A model generated the notes under the pieces. It made no database searches, was not told the origin of the DNA, and was given only the letters and a program-made list of their open reading frames with translations. Positions 1 to 8,715 of a stretch of DNA of 64,000 bases are shown in pieces. A program made the position numbers and the translations under genes. The stretch's first letter is position 1. Every line of letters begins with the position of its first letter. This DNA is from Colivivens sp963594655 (lineage in GTDB: Bacteria > Bacteroidota > Bacteroidia > Bacteroidales > Bacteroidaceae): the NCBI GenBank assembly GCA_963594655.1, contig CAVBFD010000004.1:1-64000 (forward strand). Reading direction: 5' to 3'.

Positions 1-348
1 TGAACTTTTTCACCCTCTGTATTTTTGTATGCCATCAGGAGGTTTTAATGAGCGTGCGGATTATCATAGAAACGTCTATTCGCTGAATAGTTGCGAATAG
101 TTACGTACGCAAAAAACGGTTAAGTTCTGTTAAGCGCAAGGCGATTTTACAACATGCCCCACAGATACCTGTGAGGGGTCTCGAGAGAAGGGGTCATTTC
201 ACTCGAGTGATTTGATCAATTCACTCGAGTGATTTGATCGATTCACTCGAGTGAATTTGGACAGTGACTTTTGACGGTTGGCGAACCCCATCACAAAATG
301 GGTCGATTTAGCCAATAAACCATAAAAACCTAAATAAATGTGTATGGC
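1..348. other. Non-coding left edge
   Basis: No convincing gene is seen; the short open frames here have no recognisable protein pattern. The stretch lies 3' of the minus-strand gene that ends at 349. It holds an imperfect hairpin at 157-178 (CCCCACAG against CTGTGAGGGG with a two-base bulge), which may be a terminator for a gene outside the window, and the palindrome array at 196-257. Confidence 0.6.
196..257. repeat. Three tandem palindromes, 22-bp period
   Basis: The 12-bp perfect palindrome TCACTCGAGTGA occurs at 199-210, 221-232 and 243-254, exactly 22 bp apart. The spacers are nearly identical (TTTGATCAAT and TTTGATCGAT). The period is close to two helical turns, so all copies face the same side of the DNA, as in an operator array. 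It lies about 95 bp beyond the stop codon of the gene at 349. It could also be a small intergenic repeat family with no regulatory role. Confidence 0.85.
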
Positions 349-3069
349 TTATCTTACAAACAGCTTTATCACGTCTTTGTTGCCGTCGTATGTGAAGGTC
401 GCGATATACATGCCGGACGGAATGCCTGTAGGCATCACGAACGAACCGTCAGCATTGACCTTGCCGCTGGAGACCACGATTCCGGAGGATCCCACTATAC
501 GCAGATCTACATCGCTTGCCACAGCTCCGTTGAGGTCTGTGTGTACGGTAGAACCCGGACGCACGTCACTTGAAAGCACCTGTATGCCCTGGTGGTCGTA
601 AGGATTGGCATCGTCAGCCTCAACGGTACTGATACCACTGATAAATTCCTCGTAGTCGGGGTCTTTCAGTGTCTTCTCGAAACGGTACCACTGTATGTCT
701 GTAGCCGCCACAGCCATTGATCCCTTGCCAAGTCGCAGACGGTAGTCCCAGTGGTGCTTCAACTGATCCTCGCCTGTATATACATAATCGGTGTTGACTA
801 CCACACAGGTGATGACACCGTTGGCAGGCTTGTGGCTCAGGTCGATACTCATGTTGCCGCAGCGCACAGGCTGACTGTAATAGCATGTACCGTTCTTGTC
901 GGCATAACACAGGAGGGCGCGCAGGTTGGTGTCTTCCGGACGGAACTCCACGTTTGCCACGTCACCGGTCACGTGGATTGGTATGTAGTTGGCGCCGCTC
1001 CATCCCGGGTTGGTGAGGGTGTCAGGAGCCAGCCAACCGGCACTGTCGTTCAGTTCCACCGACTGGTAGGGAGTCAACTTGACGGGGGCTACGTCTATCC
1101 AGTAGGGTTCCCACTCCGGCTTTACAGTGACACCGAAGTTGTCGATTGCCACCTGGCGGTATGAGTTTCTCCATTCGCCGAGGTCAAACCAGGCGAGACG
1201 GGCGCGGTACTGTGTGATGATGTCACGCATGTTCTCGTCTCCTATCTTGTCTCCTATGGTCTCAAGCACACGGTTCTTGCAGTTGCGCCATATCCATGGC
1301 ACCACACCGTTGCCGCACACCTGTGATAGGACGAACGGGAAAGCGTCCGCATACTGTACGCCACCGATGAGGTTACGCCACGTGCATACTTGTTGGCCGC
1401 TTGAATTGTACATGTTCACGCGCTGTGCGGCGGGACCTCCGTATGAACCGTCCTGAAGCCAACCGGAGTAGCACTCGATAGGCATGTGGGGTACAAGCAT
1501 AGCTCCCGCGTTCAGGTAACCGGCTGTGCCGTGAAGTCCGTCACGCTGGGCGTAAACCTGTCCCTGCAACCATGAGTTGCCTCCTTCGTGGAACCATGAT
1601 GAACCCTGACACGCGCCAAGGTCGGCGAAGATGGCGTGGATTCCCTCGTGTACCATGGCGTTGCGCTGATATTCGCCGTCACTCCACTTGGAGTCAGCAT
1701 CGTCACGGAAGCGGCTGAACGGATAGTAGGATGCCCATACACAGGCGTAGTTGTTTCCGTCCACATACGTGCTGCCTTGGTAACCGCCTTGAGTCGTGTT
1801 TGATTCGTTGTCGTTGGCAAGTCCCGAACCGAAGATGTAGACGAAGGACTTGTATCCGTTGCGCGCGCTAAGGTCAGGTGGCCAACCCATGACCTCACGC
1901 ATGTAGTAGAAGTCGTAGTCGTACTTGTCCACCATGTTCTTTGCCGCGCCGTAGACAGTGGCGGAGTCCGTTCCCACCTCTTTGTTGAGGTTGTCGCCCC
2001 AGAAGGCGGACCACCATCCTCCGTAGGGGTTGTCCTCGGAATACTCGCTCACGTAATAGTTTGCTGGCTTGCCGTTCTGTTTCTTGAAGTTGTGTACCTT
2101 CTTAGGCATCGTCAGTGACGGATACTCAGTGTGGAAGTCGTACGAGAGCTGTGAATAGGTAGGCCATGTGACCAGTTCATCCGCCTTCTCCTGCACGTCC
2201 ACATAGTAGTAATAGCTCTTGATTACCAACTTTCCGTCCGCTCCTGTCAGACGTACGGTCAACTTATACTGGCCTCCGTCATCATAGGACGCGCTCTCTG
2301 TGAGAACGAAGTCCTCGTCCTTGTATGCCCGTTTGCTCGATGTCACATCCTTCTTCTTTGACGCGTCCCAGTAGCACTTGCTCCACTGGTACTTGCCTGA
2401 TTCATACTTGGTCTTGTCGATAATCTCACACCCGAGGGTGATCTTGTCGCCGGCGTTCACCTGTATGAAGTTCTCGTATTTGGGATTCTGCTCGTTCTGG
2501 CGTACCACAGGACGTACGAGCCAACCGTCTGTAGTGCTTTTCCTACCCATCACGTCCGGTTGGTTGGTCGTGACGGTCTCCGCACTGCCGGCTTCGCCTA
2601 TGGTCACGTTGAACACATAGACGATGGTGTCGGAGTTGTAGATGAGGGCTTCCTTCACGGTGTAGGTGCTTCCCACCTCAGTGTTTGCCAAGGTGTTGTG
2701 CGACAGCTGGAAGTCAGGCGCATTCCATACCGCCTTGATGCAGTAGTTCTTCACCTTGTTGGTGGCAATGCCGGAAGAGGAGAACCAGTGGCCCTTCTCG
2801 GAAGAGCTTCCGGTGGTGGATCCGTCATAGAACGTCTCCTTTCCCGACGAATTGGTCCAATAGGCTCTCAGTGCCAGAGATGAAAGGGACTTTGCTCCCA
2901 CGAGACTTCTGACCAGTGAGGACTTGACGGTACATGCAGTGGCTTTCCCGGCATCCGACGGACGTTGGACGTTGAATTCATAGGTATACCTCCCGCCCGC
3001 AGACGACACGAGAGATACCATCGTCATCAGGGATGCGAAGCCTAATTTGACAAGTAGAGTTTTCTTCAT
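349..3069 (-). CDS. Exported HExxH metallopeptidase-like protein with T9SS-type C-terminus
   Basis: This 906-aa protein begins with a signal peptide (about residues 1-24). Two beta-rich regions follow (about 25-160 and 180-295, the second Ig-like). A central domain carries HEGIH at 474-478 with a second Glu in WFHEGG near 495, the spacing expected of a gluzincin-type zinc site (HExxH plus a downstream Glu). Residues 813-906 form a small beta-domain ending in GMYIATF...KLFVR, typical of a T9SS type A sorting signal. The protein is therefore probably secreted or attached to the cell surface. Peptidase activity is inferred from the motif only. The central domain might belong to an uncharacterised family such as DUF6055, but I cannot confirm that. 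A promoter-like box lies at 3144-3151. Confidence 0.7.
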   Translation of the reverse strand: MKKTLLVKLGFASLMTMVSLVSSAGGRYTYEFNVQRPSDAGKATACTVKSSLVRSLVGAKSLSSLALRAYWTNSSGKETFYDGSTTGSSSEKGHWFSSSGIATNKVKNYCIKAVWNAPDFQLSHNTLANTEVGSTYTVKEALIYNSDTIVYVFNVTIGEAGSAETVTTNQPDVMGRKSTTDGWLVRPVVRQNEQNPKYENFIQVNAGDKITLGCEIIDKTKYESGKYQWSKCYWDASKKKDVTSSKRAYKDEDFVLTESASYDDGGQYKLTVRLTGADGKLVIKSYYYYVDVQEKADELVTWPTYSQLSYDFHTEYPSLTMPKKVHNFKKQNGKPANYYVSEYSEDNPYGGWWSAFWGDNLNKEVGTDSATVYGAAKNMVDKYDYDFYYMREVMGWPPDLSARNGYKSFVYIFGSGLANDNESNTTQGGYQGSTYVDGNNYACVWASYYPFSRFRDDADSKWSDGEYQRNAMVHEGIHAIFADLGACQGSSWFHEGGNSWLQGQVYAQRDGLHGTAGYLNAGAMLVPHMPIECYSGWLQDGSYGGPAAQRVNMYNSSGQQVCTWRNLIGGVQYADAFPFVLSQVCGNGVVPWIWRNCKNRVLETIGDKIGDENMRDIITQYRARLAWFDLGEWRNSYRQVAIDNFGVTVKPEWEPYWIDVAPVKLTPYQSVELNDSAGWLAPDTLTNPGWSGANYIPIHVTGDVANVEFRPEDTNLRALLCYADKNGTCYYSQPVRCGNMSIDLSHKPANGVITCVVVNTDYVYTGEDQLKHHWDYRLRLGKGSMAVAATDIQWYRFEKTLKDPDYEEFISGISTVEADDANPYDHQGIQVLSSDVRPGSTVHTDLNGAVASDVDLRIVGSSGIVVSSGKVNADGSFVMPTGIPSGMYIATFTYDGNKDVIKLFVR

Positions 3070-3143
3070 GTTGTTGAGTGTTAGTTTTTAGTAGTTTAAT
3101 TGTGAGCTGGCCTGTTGTTTGGATTCAGAAGACCATTTCAGCG

Positions 3144-3151
3144 CAAAGGTA
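3144..3151 (-). promoter_or_regulatory. Bacteroidetes -7 box for the HExxH gene
   Basis: The minus strand reads TACCTTTG, matching the Bacteroidetes TAnnTTTG box, about 75 bp upstream of the start at 3069. I find no good TTTG -33 partner at the usual 19-21 bp spacing, so this is a partial match. Confidence 0.45.
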
Positions 3152-3174
3152 CGGAAAAAAAATAATGGCACACC

Positions 3175-3543
3175 TTAGATTCCAAGAATATTTCTCAAAA
3201 TCCACCAGATAAAGAAGAGGACGGTGAAGGAAACCAAGGTGTATCTGCTACTGACAATCCTCTTCGCCCAGTCGAACCAATGGCGCTGGTTGTACCATTC
3301 GGCGAGTATGGCAAGGATGCAAAGGGGTATGGATATGATAAAGAAGTAATTGTACTGCAACGCCTGTAGCGGATGTCCGTGCAGTAGACTGTGGAAGGCG
3401 CGCTGTATGCCACAGGCGGGACACTGGAAACCTGTCAGCATGTGGAAGGGACACTGCGGAAAGAACCGTCCTGTGATTGAGGGGTCGAACAAAAAATACA
3501 CCGTTCCCGCCACCACAAGGATGACAGGAACGAGTATAGGCAT
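3175..3543 (-). CDS. DUF2752 membrane protein
   Basis: This is a 122-aa protein if started at the ATG at 3543. The frame is open further upstream, but that extension overlaps the preceding gene and is not hydrophobic. The first residues form a membrane helix. The CPFH...TGFQCPACGIQRA segment is the Cys-rich signature of DUF2752, and two further hydrophobic helices follow. The function of the family is unknown. It is the last gene of the ruvB-to-DUF2752 run, about 20 bp after the CD225-like gene. DUF2752 proteins commonly sit beside CD225 or TM2-type membrane proteins, as here. Confidence 0.8.
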   Translation of the reverse strand: MPILVPVILVVAGTVYFLFDPSITGRFFPQCPFHMLTGFQCPACGIQRAFHSLLHGHPLQALQYNYFFIISIPLCILAILAEWYNQRHWFDWAKRIVSSRYTLVSFTVLFFIWWILRNILGI

Positions 3544-3563
3544 TATATGTCCTTTCCCGCGTG

Positions 3564-3905
3564 TCACAGGTAATAAGGGTCGTTGTAAGTGGAGCTTGAT
3601 GCCGCCACGACGATCACCGCTATGTAGAAGACGACAATAAGGACGCACCAGGCACCCCCTATGATTGCTCCCCATATCGCCCATTTTCTCGCCTTGTCCG
3701 CCGCGTCGTATGCCTCACGGTAAGCCCCGATGTTCCAGAGTGAATCCACCTTGGACGCATAGACTATTGACACGATACCCAAAGGTACACAGCACAGGAT
3801 TGTACTGAGTATTGCCCAAACGAGGTTGGAGTCGGGCCGCCTTTCAGGAACACTCTCCTGCTGACAGTCGTGTTCCTGTTTCTGGTAGTTTGATAGATTG
3901 TCCAT
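3564..3905 (-). CDS. CD225/dispanin-like small membrane protein
   Basis: This is a 113-aa protein starting at the ATG at 3905, just after the peptidase stop at 3913-3915. A TTG at 3920 would overlap that gene and is less likely. A polar N-terminus (about 25 residues) is followed by a helix containing LVWAILSTILCCVPLGIVSIVYA, then an amphipathic KARKWAIWG stretch and a second helix. This is the layout of the CD225/dispanin (IFITM-like) family. Bacterial members are uncharacterised. It is co-oriented with DUF2752 downstream and with the S46 peptidase upstream. Confidence 0.75.
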   Translation of the reverse strand: MDNLSNYQKQEHDCQQESVPERRPDSNLVWAILSTILCCVPLGIVSIVYASKVDSLWNIGAYREAYDAADKARKWAIWGAIIGGAWCVLIVVFYIAVIVVAASSSTYNDPYYL

Positions 3906-3912
3906 ATTGCTT

Positions 3913-6015
3913 TTATTCAATGGTTAACTCGTTGATGATACGTTTGCCTTTACCGTACTTCTCGATGACCGACAGCACATAACGGATGTCTACGCCTATG
4001 GTGCGCTGCAGACGGTTGTCGAACTTCAGGTCTCCGCTCATGGCTTCCCAGTTGCCGTCGAACGCCAGTCCTATCAGTCTGCCGTTGCCGTCGAACATTC
4101 CGCTGCCGCTGTTTCCGCCGGTTATGTCGTTGTTCGTAAGGAAGCACAGTGGCATCTGCCCAATGGTCTTGTCCTTATAGCGGTCTCCGAAGTCGCCCTT
4201 CCTCAGCCATTTCAGTACGGAAGGAATCAGGTCGTAGTCGTGGTTCTCCGGATTCTGTCCGTTCTTGTCAAGCAACGACTGGGGCAGGGTGTAGCACACG
4301 TAGTTGAGTCCCGCTGACGGTGAGTAGCCTTCCACGATACCGTAACTCATGCGGAGGGTGAAGTTGGCGTCGGGGTAGTACTCCCTGTCCTTGTTCATCT
4401 CGCGCACCGCATCGCCCAGCAGCCTCTCGTATTCGTTGATGTTGTTCTGGCGGTAGAGGGTGTATGCCTTCGAGAGAACACTGTACGCCACCTCAAACAG
4501 TGGGTCCGCGCTCAGGTCTTGGTAACTTTGCAGACTTGCCAGTCTCTCTCTGTCCGTAAGTTTGGATTCGGCGTAGATATGTTCCGTATAAGCGTCGATG
4601 TCACCGTTGTACTTCTCGTCTATCTCGTTGTAGAAGTCAGGTTCAAAGTCCTTGCTGACCGCCATCTTGCGGTAGTTCTTTATCATGGCGGCAAACACCT
4701 TCCTGTCGAGTTCGATGTCGATGTCCTTGTACGTGTCCGCGATCTTCTTCTGGAGAGACTCCTTTTCCTGGCCGTCGTCGCTCAACTGACGGACCAGTTG
4801 AGAGAGACAGAACGCCAGGATGTCGCTTCCTGTGGCGAACGACTCTTGAAGCAACTCTGTGGTGTAGTTGTACTGGAAGTCCCTTTCATACAGCACCTTC
4901 AGTGAGTCCAGTATGCCCTCGTACTGTGTCTGGCCGTTTGCCTTCGCCCATTCCTTCACCTCGTTCTCCAAGTCCCGCTTCTCCTTTATGACGTTGAGGT
5001 TCTTCAGCGCGTTGTTCTGCCCGAGGGAGAACTTCCAGTAGTTGGAACTGGCGGCGTACTTCGACGCGTACATTATCCTTGTGTTGTCGTCCTTCTGCAT
5101 GGCCTCCTTGAGGATGTCCAGTTTCACTGTCCTCACCTCATAACGGAGATGGTTGGTCGTTTTCATCGTGTTCTCGATACCGTAACTGCTCAGGTAACGG
5201 TCGGTGGAACCGGGGTAACCGAACGTCATGCAGAACGAACCGGGCTGATAGCCTTGGGCGGACACATGGGCATATCTCTTGGGGTGGTACGGCACGTTGT
5301 CCTTGCTGTAGTCCGCCGGTTGGTTGTCCTTACCGGCGTAGATACGGAACACGCTGAAGTCGCATGTCTGTCGTGGCCACATCCAGTTGTCGGTGTCGCC
5401 TCCGAACTTACCGAGGCTCTGCGGTGGAGCGCACACGAGACGGATGTCGTCGTAACGCTGGTAGACCGACAGGTAGTACTTGCTCCCTTTGTAGTAAGGG
5501 GTGATTTCACCGTACACACGGTTGATGGTGTCAAGCACCTCTTCCTGCAGGCACATGGCCACACTGTCGATGTGCAGGGTCTTCAGTATCGGTCCCATGT
5601 CCTCCGTTCCCGCCAACAGCTTGTCCGTCACGTCCACCGTACCGAGGTGGAACGCCACGTACAGTTCGGGGTTGGGCAGCTCGTCCTTCAGTTTCTTGGC
5701 ATAGAAGCCGTTCTTCAGATAGTCGTGCCTGACCGTGGAGTGCTGCTGTATGGCGTCGAAACCACAGTGGTGGTTGGTGAACACCAGTCCGTCGGGACTC
5801 ACCACGACTCCCGAGCAGAATCCTCCGAACATCACGATGGCATCGTTGAGGGACGGTCTGTCGGCACTGTAGATCTCATCGGGAGTGAGCCGCAGCCCCA
5901 GTGACCGCAGCACACTGTCTGTTCTTGCGGAGATGTTGCCGACCATCCACATGCCTTCATCAGCTTTGGCTACCAGTGCCAGCAGACTGAACAAAGAAAG
6001 TAGTATCCGTTTCAT
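3913..6015 (-). CDS. dpp7: S46 dipeptidyl-peptidase, DPP7-type
   Basis: This 700-aa protein has a signal peptide (about 1-18). S46 exopeptidases remove dipeptides from the N-terminus of peptides in the periplasm. The catalytic His is in TNHHCG (82-83) and the nucleophile is Ser636 in GGNSGSG; the Asp should lie between them, near 220. The residue 18 positions after the Ser is Gly (in AFDGNWE). In characterised Porphyromonas enzymes Gly here goes with DPP7 (hydrophobic P1) and Arg with DPP11 (acidic P1), so DPP7-like specificity is inferred. The start lies 5 bp after the flippase stop, so the two are probably cotranscribed. The family is certain; the subtype rests on one residue. Confidence 0.9.
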   Translation of the reverse strand: MKRILLSLFSLLALVAKADEGMWMVGNISARTDSVLRSLGLRLTPDEIYSADRPSLNDAIVMFGGFCSGVVVSPDGLVFTNHHCGFDAIQQHSTVRHDYLKNGFYAKKLKDELPNPELYVAFHLGTVDVTDKLLAGTEDMGPILKTLHIDSVAMCLQEEVLDTINRVYGEITPYYKGSKYYLSVYQRYDDIRLVCAPPQSLGKFGGDTDNWMWPRQTCDFSVFRIYAGKDNQPADYSKDNVPYHPKRYAHVSAQGYQPGSFCMTFGYPGSTDRYLSSYGIENTMKTTNHLRYEVRTVKLDILKEAMQKDDNTRIMYASKYAASSNYWKFSLGQNNALKNLNVIKEKRDLENEVKEWAKANGQTQYEGILDSLKVLYERDFQYNYTTELLQESFATGSDILAFCLSQLVRQLSDDGQEKESLQKKIADTYKDIDIELDRKVFAAMIKNYRKMAVSKDFEPDFYNEIDEKYNGDIDAYTEHIYAESKLTDRERLASLQSYQDLSADPLFEVAYSVLSKAYTLYRQNNINEYERLLGDAVREMNKDREYYPDANFTLRMSYGIVEGYSPSAGLNYVCYTLPQSLLDKNGQNPENHDYDLIPSVLKWLRKGDFGDRYKDKTIGQMPLCFLTNNDITGGNSGSGMFDGNGRLIGLAFDGNWEAMSGDLKFDNRLQRTIGVDIRYVLSVIEKYGKGKRIINELTIE

Positions 6016-6020
6016 AGAGA

Positions 6021-7475
6021 TTATTTGTTATGGTTGAAATATTTGCCGATTACAGGCAGGTGGCCCAACGGCAAGTCGTGGTAGACGACATGCCCCACAA
6101 ACAGCAGTATGAGTAGGGTGTTCACCGCCAACTGCCAACCCGTGGGCCAGTCCCCGGGTACGGTCTCCATCACGGCGAACAACGCCACGGTCAGCAGCAC
6201 ATACACCAAGATGCTCTTCATTGGGTATTTGATGGGGTTCTTTATCTGTCCCACGATGTAACTCATGACCATTGCCGTGCCGTAACCGGCGAAGCCGCCC
6301 CACGCACATGCCGCATAGCCGTAGCGCGGGATGCCCCATATATTGACTGCGAACAGCACGGCGCAGCCCACGAATGAGAACACCGCTCCGTACATTGTCT
6401 TGTCGATCAACTTATACCAGAACGAGAGGTTGAAGTACACGCCCATCATAATTTCAGCCGCCATAACCACAGGCACCACGGAGAGTCCTTCCCTGTAGTC
6501 CGCCCCAATCAGGTGTTGCAGGAGGGGCATGTAGCCCACCACACAGAGGAAGGCCAACAGGGTGAAGATGATGAAGTACTTCATGGCCGAGGCGTAGTAC
6601 TCGTTCTTGTCGTTGTCCTTGTTCTTCGCGAACACAATCGGCTCGTAGGCGTAGCGGAACGCCTGTGTTATCATCGCCATGATCATGGCAATCTTCACGC
6701 ACGCTCCGTAGATGCCCAGTTGCACCTCCGCCTCCTGCCTGTCAGGGTATACAAGCGGGAATATCATCTTGTCGGCTGTCTGGTTGAGGATGCCGGCAAT
6801 CCCGAGGATGAGCAGCGGCCATGAATAGATGACCATCCGCCTCATCAGTCCGCCGTCCACGCGCCACTTGATCTTGAACAGTCCAGGGATGAACAGGAGG
6901 GTCACCAGGCCCGTGCACCACAGGTTGATGCAGAACACATAGAACACCTCGTTCTTGCCCATCCAGAGGAAATAGACACAGTTGAGCGCGATGTTCAGCA
7001 CTATGAACAGCAGTTTTAGTGAGGCGAACCGTATGGGACGCTTCTGGAAACGCAGGTAACTGAACGGCAGGGCCTGCAGGGCATCGAGAGATACCACCAC
7101 CGCCATCATCAGCAGGTAGTCGTGGTGGTCGGCATAGCCGAGGGCGTTGCCTATCGGGGTGATGAAGGCAAACACACTTACGAGGAACACTGCTGTCAGA
7201 GCCGCTATCAGGGCGAAGCCGGTGGAGAATACCGTGTCGGGCTTCTCGCCTTCCTTGTTGGCGAAGCGGAAGAGGGTGGTCTCCATACCGAAGGTGAGGA
7301 CCACCAGTATCAACGCCGTGTAGGCGTAGATGTTGGTACTCACTCCGTAATCGCCCGACTCCTTGGGCATACAGTGCGTGTAGATCGGCACGAGCAGGTA
7401 GTTGAGGAAACGTCCTACGATACTGCTCAGTCCGTATATGGCAGTGTCTTTTACAAGTCCTTTCAGATTGGCCAT
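6021..7475 (-). CDS. MOP-superfamily polysaccharide/lipid-linked sugar flippase
   Basis: This is a 484-aa polytopic membrane protein with many hydrophobic helices. Its N-terminus (GLVKDTAIYGLSSIVGRFLN) is typical of Wzx/MurJ-like exporters of the MOP superfamily. Such proteins flip lipid-linked sugars across the inner membrane. The substrate cannot be read from the sequence. It lies 7 bp downstream of ruvB, an arrangement I recall from other Bacteroidales, and not in a capsule or O-antigen locus. That suggests a housekeeping envelope substrate rather than a strain-variable one. Confidence 0.85.
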   Translation of the reverse strand: MANLKGLVKDTAIYGLSSIVGRFLNYLLVPIYTHCMPKESGDYGVSTNIYAYTALILVVLTFGMETTLFRFANKEGEKPDTVFSTGFALIAALTAVFLVSVFAFITPIGNALGYADHHDYLLMMAVVVSLDALQALPFSYLRFQKRPIRFASLKLLFIVLNIALNCVYFLWMGKNEVFYVFCINLWCTGLVTLLFIPGLFKIKWRVDGGLMRRMVIYSWPLLILGIAGILNQTADKMIFPLVYPDRQEAEVQLGIYGACVKIAMIMAMITQAFRYAYEPIVFAKNKDNDKNEYYASAMKYFIIFTLLAFLCVVGYMPLLQHLIGADYREGLSVVPVVMAAEIMMGVYFNLSFWYKLIDKTMYGAVFSFVGCAVLFAVNIWGIPRYGYAACAWGGFAGYGTAMVMSYIVGQIKNPIKYPMKSILVYVLLTVALFAVMETVPGDWPTGWQLAVNTLLILLFVGHVVYHDLPLGHLPVIGKYFNHNK

Positions 7476-7482
7476 GGTGTTG

Positions 7483-8526
7483 TCAGTTGAAGAGGTCTTT
7501 CATTCCGCCGCCTTTGGAGGCCGGCTTCATCCGTCCGAGATGGGTGTATGCGAGGTCTGTCACCTCACGTCCGCGTGGAGTGCGCTTCAGGAATCCTTCC
7601 TTGATGAGGAACGGCTCGTAGACCTCCTCCACCGTCCCGGCTTCCTCGCCCACGGCTGTGGCGATAGTGCCGATGCCCACCGGTCCGCCACCGAACTTGT
7701 CGATGATGGTGGTGAGAATCTTGTTGTCAATCTCGTCCAGTCCGTACTTGTCGATGTTGAGGGCTTCGAGGGCGATACAGGCGATGTCCGTAGTTATCGT
7801 GCCGTTTCCCTTGACTTGCGCGAAGTCGCGCACACGCCGCAGCAGGGCGTTGGCGATACGTGGAGTTCCACGGCTGCGGCTCGCTATCTCCCGCGCACTC
7901 TTTGACTCGCAGGGTACATTGAGCAGCCGCGCGCTCCGCATGATTATCTTTGCCAGTACTTCCGCATCGTAATATTCCAGATGGAGGTTGATGCCGAAGC
8001 GGGCGCGGAGGGGGGCGGTCAACAGTCCGCTGCGTGTGGTGGCCCCCACCAGGGTGAACGGGTTGAGGTTTATCTGTATGCTGCGTGCCGACGGCCCTTT
8101 GTCAATCATGATGTCTATGCGGTAGTCCTCCATGGCGGAGTAGAGATATTCCTCCACCACGGGACTGAGCCTGTGTATCTCGTCGATGAAAAGCACGTCG
8201 TTCTCTTCGAGCGATGTCAGTATGCCGGCAAGGTCTCCGGGCTTGTCCAGCACCGGTCCCGATGTCATCTTGAACCCCACCCCCAACTCGTTGGCTATAA
8301 TCTGCGATAGGGTGGTCTTACCCAGTCCGGGAGGACCGTGGAGCAGGGTGTGGTCGAGCGGCTCGCCACGGTACTTGGCGGCCTCCACGAATATCTTCAG
8401 GTTTTCGACAATCTTCGACTGTCCGGAGAAGTCGCTGAACTGCAACGGACGCAGGGCGTTCTCAAAGTCCTTGTCCTTGCTGCCGACTACGTATTGTTCC
8501 TCGTGTATGTCAAATTCTTCTTTCAT
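7483..8526 (-). CDS. ruvB: Holliday junction branch-migration ATPase RuvB
   Basis: This 347-aa protein is full length for RuvB. Walker A is GPPGLGKTT (64-72) and Walker B is VLFIDEIH (111-118). The sensor and arginine-finger region (TTRSGLLTAPLRARFG) and the C-terminal winged helix (GGGPVGIGTIATAVGEE...TPRGREVT) are intact. RuvB forms hexamers that drive branch migration with RuvA during recombination repair; ruvA and ruvC are not in this window. It is the first gene of the minus-strand run to DUF2752. Confidence 0.98.
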   Translation of the reverse strand: MKEEFDIHEEQYVVGSKDKDFENALRPLQFSDFSGQSKIVENLKIFVEAAKYRGEPLDHTLLHGPPGLGKTTLSQIIANELGVGFKMTSGPVLDKPGDLAGILTSLEENDVLFIDEIHRLSPVVEEYLYSAMEDYRIDIMIDKGPSARSIQINLNPFTLVGATTRSGLLTAPLRARFGINLHLEYYDAEVLAKIIMRSARLLNVPCESKSAREIASRSRGTPRIANALLRRVRDFAQVKGNGTITTDIACIALEALNIDKYGLDEIDNKILTTIIDKFGGGPVGIGTIATAVGEEAGTVEEVYEPFLIKEGFLKRTPRGREVTDLAYTHLGRMKPASKGGGMKDLFN

Positions 8527-8584
8527 CAGGTGTCCGACTCTCTAATCGCGCGGTGTCACTCAGACTACCGCACATAGTAAGGTA

Positions 8585-8592
8585 CAAAGTTA
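8585..8592 (-). promoter_or_regulatory. Bacteroidetes -7 box upstream of ruvB
   Basis: The minus strand reads TAACTTTG, a full TAnnTTTG match, about 60 bp upstream of the ruvB ATG. The only candidate -33 element (TTG, 8609-8611) is 16 bp away, shorter than usual. Confidence 0.5.
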
Positions 8593-8652
8593 AGCAAAAG
8601 TTCCGACACAAGATGCCACTATGCGCAAGATTAAGGAATAAAAGCGGAAGAA

Positions 8653-8690
8653 CCAAAAAAAAGGATGCCCGAAGTCGCCTTCGGGCATCC
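8653..8690 (-). terminator. Intrinsic terminator of the 1239-aa protein gene
   Basis: An 11-bp perfect stem (GGATGCCCGAA at 8663-8673 with TTCGGGCATCC at 8680-8690, 6-nt loop) is followed on the minus strand by eight T. It lies 26 bp after the stop codon at 8716 and separates this gene from the ruvB promoter. Confidence 0.93.
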
Positions 8691-8715
8691 ATACTAAGGT
8701 ATTGGGTCTCGTTGA

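Noticed and set aside
196..257. CRISPR array
   Set aside because: The repeats are 12-bp palindromes with near-identical 10-bp spacers; CRISPR spacers are longer and unique, and no cas genes are present.
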